A stretch of DNA of 12,341 nucleotides from JBGOUJ01 sp041477005 (GTDB lineage: Bacteria > Acidobacteriota > Terriglobia > Bryobacterales > JACQDG01). A model generated the notes under the pieces. That model did not search any database. It was not told the origin of the DNA and saw only the letters and a list, made by a program, of their open reading frames with translations. Location: NCBI GenBank assembly GCA_041477005.1, contig JBGOUJ010000176.1, positions 1-12,341 on the forward strand. Direction: 5' to 3'. Made by a program: the position numbers and the translations under genes. Shown here piece after piece: positions 1 to 5,838 of this stretch (its first letter is position 1; every line of letters begins with the position of its first letter).

Positions 1-120
1 CGCCTTAGGCGCTGCCGCCTTGGCGTCCGCACCGGAAAGTAAGGTCGCGGTCACCGCGGCGATGCCGGTGTCGCGGGTCAGGAAGTCGCGGCGAGTGGAT
101 TGGTCCTCTTTGTGGTCCAT
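1..120 (-). CDS. N-terminus of a Tat-exported protein, cut by the window edge
   Basis: Forty codons read leftwards from an ATG at 118-120 and run off the window. The product begins MDHKEDQSTRRDFLTRDTG, followed by an Ala/Thr/Val-rich hydrophobic stretch. The RRDFL core after a short polar N-region is a twin-arginine (Tat) signal, so the mature protein is probably folded in the cytoplasm and then exported. An AGGA-type ribosome site lies about 8 bases before the ATG, supporting this start. The gene starts 40 bases after the stop of the amidohydrolase fragment on the same strand, so the two were probably once one operon. The mature domain lies outside the window and cannot be named. PLP-dependent enzymes and RidA-like proteins often accompany such amidohydrolases, but nothing here distinguishes them. 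Confidence 0.75.
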   Translation of the reverse strand, partial: MDHKEDQSTRRDFLTRDTGIAAVTATLLSGADAKAAAPKA

Positions 121-160
121 AGCAGTGTCCTTTCGCTTCACCGGATAGCCGTATTCTATT

Positions 161-439
161 CTACCGTGGCTCGGCGCGCCTTCTATACGGGAAGGCCTTC
201 CAGTCCGGAGCCGCGCGGCCGTTCAGGTCCCACACGACCTGACCCTTGCGAATGGTCATCTCCGACGCCCGGAGACGGTTGCCAGGGGACTTTGCTCCAG
301 CCGAATCGAGCAAGCCGAAATCGCCGCGGTCGAGCCGGAGCACCGCGATATCCGCCTCGGCGCCCGGGTCCAGGGTTCCGAGTTGCGGCTCCGTCTCGAT
401 TCCGCTTGTGCCGAGGAGCTGAGGGGAGCTAGAATTCAC
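161..439 (-). pseudogene. C-terminal fragment of an amidohydrolase
   Basis: The open frame encodes 92 residues. From about residue 14 onward it matches the last ~80 residues of the intact amidohydrolase next door: PGAEADIAVLRLDRGDFG against VGAGADVTVLRLDKGQFG, and VVWDLNGRAAPDW against IVWDLNGRAGEDW. This is the closing beta-sandwich segment of the family. The whole TIM barrel, including every metal ligand, is missing, so the fragment cannot be an active hydrolase. It lies head to head with the intact copy: homology stops near 400 and the intact gene begins at 443 on the other strand. I infer an ancestral amidohydrolase/Tat-protein operon on the minus strand whose first gene lost its 5' part. 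The two copies differ at many residues, so this is an old paralogue, not a recent inverted duplication. Confidence 0.8.
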
Positions 440-442
440 ACC

Positions 443-1738
443 ATGAAACTACGTCTGCTTCTGGCTTTCTCGATTTTCTCGGTGGCCCTCTCCGCTCAGT
501 CCTACGATCTGGTCTTGAAGGGCGGCCACGTGATGGATCCGAAAAACAACGTCAACGGCGTCATGGATGTGGCCATAGCGGGTGGCAAGATCGCCCAGGT
601 CGCCGCCAACATCCCCGCCAGTCAAGCGCAAAAGGTGGTCGATGTTCGCGGCCTTTACGTCACTCCCGGACTGGTCGACATGCACGTCCACGTTTATGCG
701 TCCACCGGGCAGCGAGGCGCTTACTCCGGGGATCTCAGCCTCTATCCCGATGGATATACCTTCCGCTCCGGCGTCACAACCGCCGTCGACCTGGGCAGCT
801 CCGGCTGGAGAAACTTCCCCGACTTCAAAGAAAAAGTCATCGACCGCGCCAAGACCAGGATTTTCGCCATGCTGAATATCGTCGGTCACGGCATGGGGGG
901 CGGCGCGATCGAGCAAAACACGCAAGACATGGATCCCGAGGCGACAGCAAAGGTCGCCAAGCAATACCCCGACGTAATCGTCGGGATAAAAACGGCCCAC
1001 TACCAGAGACCAGAGTGGATCGCGGTGGATAGCGCCGTGGCGGCGGGAAAGCTCGCCAACCTTCCGGTCGTGATCGACTTTGGCCGGCCTTGGCCGGAGC
1101 GCAGCTATGTGAAGCTGGTGACCGAGCACTTGCGCCCGGGCGATATGAGCACGCATATGTATAGCACGGCCTCTATGCCGCTGGTCGATGACAACGGCAA
1201 GGTGCTTCCCGCCCTGCTCGAGGCCCGCAAGCGCGGGGTCAAGTTTGACGTGGGTCACGGTGGGGGGAGTTTTGTATGGTTCCTGGCCGTGCCCGCTATC
1301 AAGGCCGGCTGGACGCCCGATTCCATCTCGACCGACCTCCACGTTGGCAGCATGAACGCCGGGATGAAAGACATGCCGACGACCATGTCCAAGATCCTCA
1401 ACCTGGGCGTGCCTCTGTACGATGTGATCCGGATGTCGACGATGAATCCGGCGATGCAAATCCATCGGCCCGAGTACGGTCATCTCAGTGTTGGGGCAGG
1501 CGCCGATGTCACGGTGCTTCGCCTGGATAAAGGTCAGTTTGGCTTTCAGGATGCGCGGGCCGCCCGCTTCGTGGGCACACAGAAACTGGCCTGCGAGCTT
1601 ACCGTGCGCGATGGCAGGATCGTCTGGGATCTGAACGGCCGCGCCGGGGAAGACTGGGAAAAATTCTACTCCGACCCCGCCCACAGAAGACTCCCCCCGC
1701 GGCCGGGGGCGCCGGTCGCCAAGCCCTCAGGGCAATAG
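443..1738 (+). CDS. Exported amidohydrolase/deacetylase-family metallohydrolase
   Basis: The product has 431 residues, beginning with a signal peptide (MKLRLLLAFSIFSVALSAQS), so it probably acts in the periplasm. It belongs to the dihydroorotase-like branch of the amidohydrolase superfamily (the Atu3266/EF0837 type). Visible metal-site residues are HVH at 81-83, Lys183 in GIKTAH (the likely carboxylated bridging lysine), His238 in STHMYS, His272 in DVGHGGGSF and Asp298 in STDLH. At 211-213 (IDFG), where classic members have a His in an HIG-like motif, this protein has Asp212. The substrate is unknown; N-acyl amino acids or cyclic amides are typical for relatives. I chose the ATG at 443 because it opens directly on the signal peptide; an in-frame ATG 60 bases upstream adds residues unlike a leader. 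A purine-rich GAGGGGAG lies about 14 bases before the start, somewhat far. It converges on the metzincin gene with a 57-base gap. Confidence 0.92.
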   Translation: MKLRLLLAFSIFSVALSAQSYDLVLKGGHVMDPKNNVNGVMDVAIAGGKIAQVAANIPASQAQKVVDVRGLYVTPGLVDMHVHVYASTGQRGAYSGDLSLYPDGYTFRSGVTTAVDLGSSGWRNFPDFKEKVIDRAKTRIFAMLNIVGHGMGGGAIEQNTQDMDPEATAKVAKQYPDVIVGIKTAHYQRPEWIAVDSAVAAGKLANLPVVIDFGRPWPERSYVKLVTEHLRPGDMSTHMYSTASMPLVDDNGKVLPALLEARKRGVKFDVGHGGGSFVWFLAVPAIKAGWTPDSISTDLHVGSMNAGMKDMPTTMSKILNLGVPLYDVIRMSTMNPAMQIHRPEYGHLSVGAGADVTVLRLDKGQFGFQDARAARFVGTQKLACELTVRDGRIVWDLNGRAGEDWEKFYSDPAHRRLPPRPGAPVAKPSGQ

Positions 1739-1795
1739 ACTTTTCAGCGACGCTTGCTGACGCGCCCGGCGGCGACCCGCGCGGACGCTGGAAGC

Positions 1796-2749
1796 CTACG
1801 GTAACATCTTTGGTGGGACCCGTCCCATTGAGACGGCCCAACTGGTCTTCGTCAACGTGTGGCGCGCGATTTGCTCGACCCACGGTTGAGCGTTGGCCGG
1901 TTCGAACTTGCCTCCTCCGCCCATCACGTTGGCTGCGACGGAAGCGGCGGCGAGCTCTCCGTAGCATACGTCCGAGTTGCTGCCGCCGGCGAACATCGCC
2001 GGCACGGCGGACTTTATTAAAGGGTTGGAAAAGGCGTCATCGACCAAAATCGCCAAGTCACACAATCGCTCGTGGCGAATGACCCCGATGTGTGGCTGCC
2101 CGAGGGCATGTCCGATTTCGTGTGCAATCGTGTAATGACGGACGCGGTGTACGTTCCCTGCCTGATCCCTCAGGGAGTCAGTGCGGGGCGCCACGTCGAA
2201 AGTATCGTAGGTGCTCGAATCCGAACGAAAGTCTCCGCTGGTTACCTGCGATTCTGTTTTCCCCGCTGCCCGCGCCGCGAATTTTGCGTCCATATTGACC
2301 ACCTGGATCGTGCGATGGGAGCGAGCGGCACTCGATACGATTTCGACGTTGAGGTGGCAATAGACGTTGGGGCGGATCTTCTTGCTCCCGGTCTTTATGT
2401 CCAACGAGGAAAAATCGGCCGGAGGAATGAGCCAGAACTTGTCGTTCCACATGTTGCTTTGCTTCTTGAATCCCTGTACGAAGCGCTGCCACTCGGAATG
2501 ATTCCAGGGGCCCACTATGAAGGCCCTTTTGTCGAAGTCCAAGAAGATCCAAGCCTTGAGATGGGCCGGGGGCATGAACTTGTCGAGGAAGATCCTGAGG
2601 TTCAGTGTCAGCATGTGGTTCAGGGCGGCGCCTTGACTCACCTTTAGTTCGGAATCGAACGCGACACCGCCGGGGCTTTCCGGTTGCCCCACGACTTCCA
2701 TGAAGACGTTCGTCTTCATATCGAACTTGGTGGGCAGCCAGATTGGCAC
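1796..2749 (-). CDS. Metzincin-like zinc metallopeptidase without a signal peptide
   Basis: The product has 317 residues. HEIGHALGQPH at 210-220 matches the complete metzincin zinc motif HExxHxxGxxH, giving three His ligands and the catalytic Glu. A plausible Met-turn follows at Met276 (NVMGGG), 56 residues after the last His, within the range of metzincins. I do not recognise the N-terminal ~155 residues. They are rich in aromatics (for example WNDKFWLIPP at 101-110) and may be a substrate-binding or pro-domain. There is no signal peptide or membrane segment, which is odd for a family that is mostly secreted. The GTG start at 2749 is set by an excellent Shine-Dalgarno sequence. The gene stands alone with about 250 bases of leader-like sequence upstream. 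Codons for residues ~36-155, plus part of the upstream region, recur as a pseudogene at 11727-12092. The fold call rests on the motif; the target is unknown. Confidence 0.78.
   Translation of the reverse strand: MPIWLPTKFDMKTNVFMEVVGQPESPGGVAFDSELKVSQGAALNHMLTLNLRIFLDKFMPPAHLKAWIFLDFDKRAFIVGPWNHSEWQRFVQGFKKQSNMWNDKFWLIPPADFSSLDIKTGSKKIRPNVYCHLNVEIVSSAARSHRTIQVVNMDAKFAARAAGKTESQVTSGDFRSDSSTYDTFDVAPRTDSLRDQAGNVHRVRHYTIAHEIGHALGQPHIGVIRHERLCDLAILVDDAFSNPLIKSAVPAMFAGGSNSDVCYGELAAASVAANVMGGGGKFEPANAQPWVEQIARHTLTKTSWAVSMGRVPPKMLP
2279..2646. repeat. Direct repeat, left block, copy A (inside the metzincin gene)
   Basis: This block is repeated in the same orientation at 11727-12093. By eye there are a little over 20 substitutions and two compensating one-base indels, about 94% identity. 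It covers codons of the metzincin N-terminal half. Confidence 0.9.
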
Positions 2750-2752
2750 GAT

Positions 2753-2761
2753 TCACCTCCT
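2753..2761 (-). promoter_or_regulatory. Strong Shine-Dalgarno for the metzincin GTG start
   Basis: Read on the minus strand this is AGGAGGTGA, then ATC and the GTG start codon at 2747-2749. The match to the anti-Shine-Dalgarno is nearly full length. It fixes a GTG start that would otherwise be uncertain, because an ATG codon (Met11) also exists downstream. Confidence 0.8.
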
Positions 2762-2851
2762 ACCATCCACGGGGAGGGCCTGGCGATGCTTCTCGCCGGC
2801 ATCCCCCTACTTTGCGCGCACCCTAGTAGAGCCTCGTTAGGCTCGGGCCCG

Positions 2852-3097
2852 TGGTCGGTTGGGCGATTCTTTTCAGCGGAAATGAATGCCGTTGTTGAGG
2901 ACCAGGGGCCGATGCCGGGTAGCGCCGCTACCATCGCTCTCCTTCGCGGCGCTCAGAGGACGTGAAGCGATAGAAACCGTCCACCCCGGCACAGCCAACC
3001 GCTATCATGCATTATACGGGAAGAGTCATCGCCGGGCCACCTCGCCGGGAGTGGTCGATCCTCTTCGGCAACACCAGCCGCCACGGGTTCCCATCAG
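2852..3097. repeat. Direct repeat, right block, copy A (upstream of the metzincin gene)
   Basis: This block recurs at 12093-12341 with only two substitutions and one 3-base indel visible, about 99% identity. In copy A it is separated from the left block by about 205 bases holding the metzincin start codon, ribosome site and first ~35 codons; copy B lacks them. It contains a perfect hairpin sequence, GGTAGC-GCC-GCTACC at 2918-2932, and an ATTATA (TATAAT on the minus strand) at 3011-3016. I see no convincing ORF in it on either strand. It ends where the ATPase remnant begins. Confidence 0.9.
3011..3039 (-). promoter_or_regulatory. Possible promoter for the metzincin gene
   Basis: On the minus strand a perfect TATAAT (-10) lies at 3016-3011. 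At 17-base spacing the -35 position reads TGGCCC, a poor match to TTGACA. Transcription from here would give a leader of about 255 bases before the GTG start. The sequence is retained in the second repeat copy. The call is weak because only the -10 element is good. Confidence 0.3.
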
Positions 3098-3126
3098 GTT
3101 GTAGGCCGGCAACTCTTACGGGAACA

Positions 3127-3470
3127 GCGCGGCTCATGCTTTCCGCCGGAGCACTATGCGACGCGGCGAGCCTCCGCCGTTTTGGCCGCACTCGCAAAGC
3201 GAATGCCGAGGATTGCTCACAAGCTCACGGATTTGGAGATCGCCGATATAAGTCTCGATAAAGTGAGCATAGCCGATTCGGCTCGTCGTCTTCCCGCACG
3301 AAATCTGCCCGGTAGATGGCGCGGTTGTCGAAGGCCGCGGGGCGATGGACGAATCTTACCTGACCGGCGAGCCGTTTCAAATCGCAAAGGTGCCGGGCGC
3401 GGAGGTTCTTTCCGGCGCCGTCAATGGTGAGACCGCTCTAACGATTGGATCGCAGGATTCCTCATCGACG
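3127..3470 (+). pseudogene. Heavy-metal P-type ATPase fragment (actuator domain), frameshifted
   Basis: Two adjacent frames together spell a P1B-type ATPase segment. The first, about 3146-3280, reads EHYATRRASAVLAALAKRMP and continues through IAHKLTDLEIADISLDKVSI. The second, about 3282-3465, reads LVVFPHEICPVDGAVVEGRG and then MDESYLTGEPFQIAKVPG and VLSGAVNGETALTIGS. The ESYLTGEP loop is the TGE dephosphorylation motif of the actuator domain. An extra G near 3279-3281 breaks the frame where a GDSLVVFPHEICPVDG-like run would be expected, and a second shift near 3145 is possible. The metal-binding N-domain, the DKTGT phosphorylation domain and the later membrane helices are all absent. It is a dead relic of a cation-export ATPase. 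Confidence 0.85.
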
Positions 3471-3814
3471 GTTGATGTGGCGTGGCGCCCTGCGCGTAAT
3501 CCACGTCTACACTGTTCATATCTCTTCCAAACCTTCGACATTCAATCGCGGCACGTCGCCATGCATCCACCAGAGCACCTTAATGTACAACTATTTGGAC
3601 TTATTATTCGCTCCTGTTTCAAAAGGGCGATTCACCGCACAGGTCTTGACCAGCCGGCTACCGCCGGCGCCAGAAGTCGCACGACGTGGCTAGACTGCGC
3701 CTGAAAACACCGATTCGAGGATTCCGCGAGTACCGAAACTCCAGTCGGTCCATCCAAACCGGGACATCGGCAGAGGATCTCGCCTGTGGCTCGCCGCAGG
3801 TATCATCCTCCGAG
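3471..3814. other. Gene-free stretch between the ATPase relic and the dksA-like gene
   Basis: No ORF here resembles a protein I know, and codon use looks random. The part around 3570-3630 is visibly richer in A+T than its surroundings. A short stem, CCGGC-TACC-GCCGG at 3655-3668, has no T-run and does not look like a terminator. Nothing else is visible. Confidence 0.5.
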
Positions 3815-4219
3815 CTAGGCTGCACTTGCCAGGTTCTGCTCCCGGTCAGGCTCTGCGACCGTTCTGCCCTGACAAACAACGCATCGACTCGCCCATGGGA
3901 TCGCTGCCAGGCGCTTGGGAGAAATTCGATCGCCACAATCGACGCAGATGCCGTAGTCTCCGGATTCCAGACGATCCAGGGCCGCATCCACCAGCTTCAA
4001 TTGCTCGTAATGCAGCCCGTTGAGCTGCAGCGAAATGAACTCCTCGCCGGAGATCGGCACTTGATCCTCGACCGGCATGCGCCCGAGCCCGGCCATCATG
4101 TCGAACTTGGGCCGGAGCTTTGCACACAGCTCTGCCCTTTTGGCGAGCAGAAGTTTCCGGTATTCATTGGGATGCACTGCGCTTTTCATGGGAGTGGCCC
4201 CGTTCTGCGTAAGATTCAT
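3815..4219 (-). CDS. DksA/TraR-family C4 zinc-finger protein
   Basis: The product has 134 residues. Its C-terminal part carries the four-cysteine zinc finger of the DksA/TraR family: CVDC, then CVVC 17 residues later, within GDYGICVDCGDRISPKRLAA. Ahead of it is a charged, probably helical region (KLLLAKRAELCAKLR ... LHYEQLKLVDAALDRLESGD) matching the family's coiled coil. Members bind RNA polymerase through the secondary channel and adjust transcription under starvation or stress, often with ppGpp. It differs from E. coli DksA in sequence, so I give no symbol. The ATG at 4217-4219 gives the longest frame; Met11 (MKSAVHPNEYRK) is an equally sensible start. Neither has a strong ribosome site. 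A sigma-54-like element lies about 45 bases upstream on the same strand, and the divergent neighbour is a kinase/NtrC-type regulator pair. Confidence 0.92.
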   Translation of the reverse strand: MNLTQNGATPMKSAVHPNEYRKLLLAKRAELCAKLRPKFDMMAGLGRMPVEDQVPISGEEFISLQLNGLHYEQLKLVDAALDRLESGDYGICVDCGDRISPKRLAAIPWASRCVVCQGRTVAEPDREQNLASAA

Positions 4220-4274
4220 CGCTCTGCGTTGGTCCGGTCACCGAAGACCGGCCAAGGCGGGCAGATCGATAACG

Positions 4275-4291
4275 AGCAATTTGCACTCCAT
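4275..4291 (-). promoter_or_regulatory. Candidate sigma-54 promoter for the dksA-like gene
   Basis: On the minus strand this reads ATGGAGTGCAAATTGCT. Against the consensus YTGGCACGRNNNTTGCW the TGG at -24 and TTGCT at -12 match, with exactly ten bases between the invariant GG and GC. The CAC after GG is replaced by AGT. Transcription would begin near 4264 and give a leader of about 45 bases. An NtrC-class activator gene lies nearby. It was found by eye and chance matches occur, so confidence is moderate. Confidence 0.4.
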
Positions 4292-4607
4292 ACTGGGGAG
4301 CAGCCCAGGTGGCCAGGCGGGAGTGGCGAAGGTCACCTCGAAGGCCCCTCAGCTCCGACCCAGCGCAATCTGCTGGGGTAACGGAAACGCGCGCGGCAGG
4401 CAAACGGACGACGTCGGCTGGCTGATTTCCGCCTCCGCTGCCTCATTTCGGGCACCAACCGTTCTTCGCTTAGAACCCACCGCTCTTTGGCGTTCCGGCG
4501 CTCCCTGGATACCCTCGGGTCATGTCCACCACGCGGTTGGGCGTTCGCTTGCTTTCAGAAAAGAGGTTTCGGAGAGCCTGCGGCGAGATCACCGAACCAG
4601 GCAGGGG
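4292..4607. other. Intergenic region between the divergent dksA-like and kinase genes
   Basis: No convincing gene lies here. An imperfect inverted repeat, AGGTGGCC at 4307-4314 and GGTCACCT at 4331-4338 (one mismatch, 16-base spacer), sits 16 bases upstream of the sigma-54-like element on the minus strand and could be an activator site. An ATG at 4522 opens a frame that joins the kinase, but its first ~33 codons include several AGG, AGA and ATA codons unlike the rest of that gene, so I treat it as noncoding. Confidence 0.4.
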
Positions 4608-4613
4608 TATAAT
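4608..4613 (+). promoter_or_regulatory. Possible -10 element before the kinase gene
   Basis: A perfect TATAAT lies 28 bases before the ATG at 4642. The -35 position at 17-base spacing (GAGATC) is poor. If used, transcription would begin near 4620, ruling out the upstream ATG at 4522 as the kinase start. Confidence 0.35.
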
Positions 4614-4641
4614 CCGAATTTGGTTGGCGCCGAGCAGAGCG

Positions 4642-5838
4642 ATGGCTGACGTTCTCTCGCCACTCCGCCTGGTCACCCGACCAGCCCGCCGCGTGATGCG
4701 ATGCCCCCGGCTTAACCGAGACCAGGAGAAAGCCCACGCCTTGAGAACGAGAGGAAGTCGGATCCCGATCACGGTCGCGGCCGGCAGCATTGTGTTCGTC
4801 ACCGCCGGCCAGTACCTCATTCCTGGCTCTCTGGTTCTGTGGCATAGCATCTTTCAGCACCTCTATGTGCTGCCGGTTGTCTTTGCGGCTCTTTACCTGG
4901 GGTGGCGAGGCGGTCTGATCGCAGCGGCTCTGGCCGCCGTCCTCTACACGCCGCACATTCTGGGTGGGCTCGGCGAGCGCGAACCGTTTCCAGGGTACAT
5001 GGTGGACCAGGCTGCCGAAGTTGTTGATTTCTTCCTGGCGGGTCTGGTGATGGGAGTGCTGGCCGACAGGGAGCGCCGGCGAAGGCGCGACTTGCAGCAG
5101 AAGACAGAACAGCTCAGCAGGGTCTACCGGGAGCTACAGGATAATTTTGAGCGAATGAAACGTGCCGAACGGCTGTACGCAGTCGGGCAATTGTCGGCCG
5201 GCCTCGCGCACGAGATTCGCAATCCTTTGGCCGGCATAGAAGGGGCTGCGGCTGTCCTGCAGCAGGATTCGGGGCCTGGCGAGAGGCGCCACGAGTTTCT
5301 CGAAATCATCCAGAAAGAGTGCCGCCGATTGAACCGTCTCCTGACCAACTTCCTGGATTTTGCGCGGCCTCGCGCGCCTGCGTACCTGCAGGTGGACGTG
5401 GGGCAGTTGATCGATTCGGTGATGGGCCTGGCCGCTCATGCCATCGGCCGGCAGAACATCGTCTTGCGCAAAGACATGCCGGCCAACTTGCCGGCGCTCG
5501 AATGCGATCCGGAGCAGCTCAAGCAGGTGCTTCTCAATCTGACGATCAACGCGATCCAGGCCATGCCGAACGGAGGAGAGGTGGTTCTCGCGGCGCGCCA
5601 GCAAGATGCGAAAGTCTTGATTCAGATCGGAGACCAGGGCGGCGGCATCAGCGCCGAGGATCTGGACAAAATTTTTGACCCGTTCTTCACCACAAAGGAA
5701 GATGGTACCGGGCTTGGGCTATCGGTGGCTTACCAGATCGTCGGACAGCATGGCGGCGTGCTAACAGCCGAGAATAACCCCGACAAGGGGACAACGTTCT
5801 CGGTTCTTCTTCCCCTGCAGCACGAGAGGGCCGTATGA
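4642..5838 (+). CDS. Membrane-bound sensor histidine kinase
   Basis: From the ATG at 4642 the product has 398 residues. Residues ~41-75, ~76-105 and ~124-142 are hydrophobic and look like membrane segments. A charged linker (ADRERRRRRDLQQK) and a coiled-coil stretch follow. The catalytic core is complete: H-box LSAGLAHEIRNPL with phospho-acceptor His190, N-box around Asn303, G1 box GDQGGGI near 330, F-box FDPFFTT, and G2 box GTGLGL near 355-360. There is no large periplasmic sensor domain, so the signal is probably sensed in or near the membrane. The stop overlaps the regulator start by four bases (ATGA), implying translational coupling and a cognate pair. The start is uncertain: ATGs at 4522 and 4696 are in frame. 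I chose 4642 because it lies just below a TATAAT and because codon use upstream is atypical. The core resembles NtrB/ZraS-type kinases. Confidence 0.95.
   Translation: MADVLSPLRLVTRPARRVMRCPRLNRDQEKAHALRTRGSRIPITVAAGSIVFVTAGQYLIPGSLVLWHSIFQHLYVLPVVFAALYLGWRGGLIAAALAAVLYTPHILGGLGEREPFPGYMVDQAAEVVDFFLAGLVMGVLADRERRRRRDLQQKTEQLSRVYRELQDNFERMKRAERLYAVGQLSAGLAHEIRNPLAGIEGAAAVLQQDSGPGERRHEFLEIIQKECRRLNRLLTNFLDFARPRAPAYLQVDVGQLIDSVMGLAAHAIGRQNIVLRKDMPANLPALECDPEQLKQVLLNLTINAIQAMPNGGEVVLAARQQDAKVLIQIGDQGGGISAEDLDKIFDPFFTTKEDGTGLGLSVAYQIVGQHGGVLTAENNPDKGTTFSVLLPLQHERAV

Noticed and set aside
1739..1795. Bidirectional terminator between the convergent amidohydrolase and metzincin genes
   Set aside because: Short GC-rich stems can be drawn, but none is long or followed by a T-run on either strand.
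2072..2647. 191-residue plus-strand open frame across the metzincin gene
   Set aside because: It is antisense to a gene with a clear zinc motif and strong ribosome site, and its translation shows no domain. It is a shadow frame in GC-rich DNA.
2852..3097. Insertion sequence in the repeat block
   Set aside because: No transposase frame and no terminal inverted repeats were visible; the block is better described as noncoding repeat until its edges are known from more copies.
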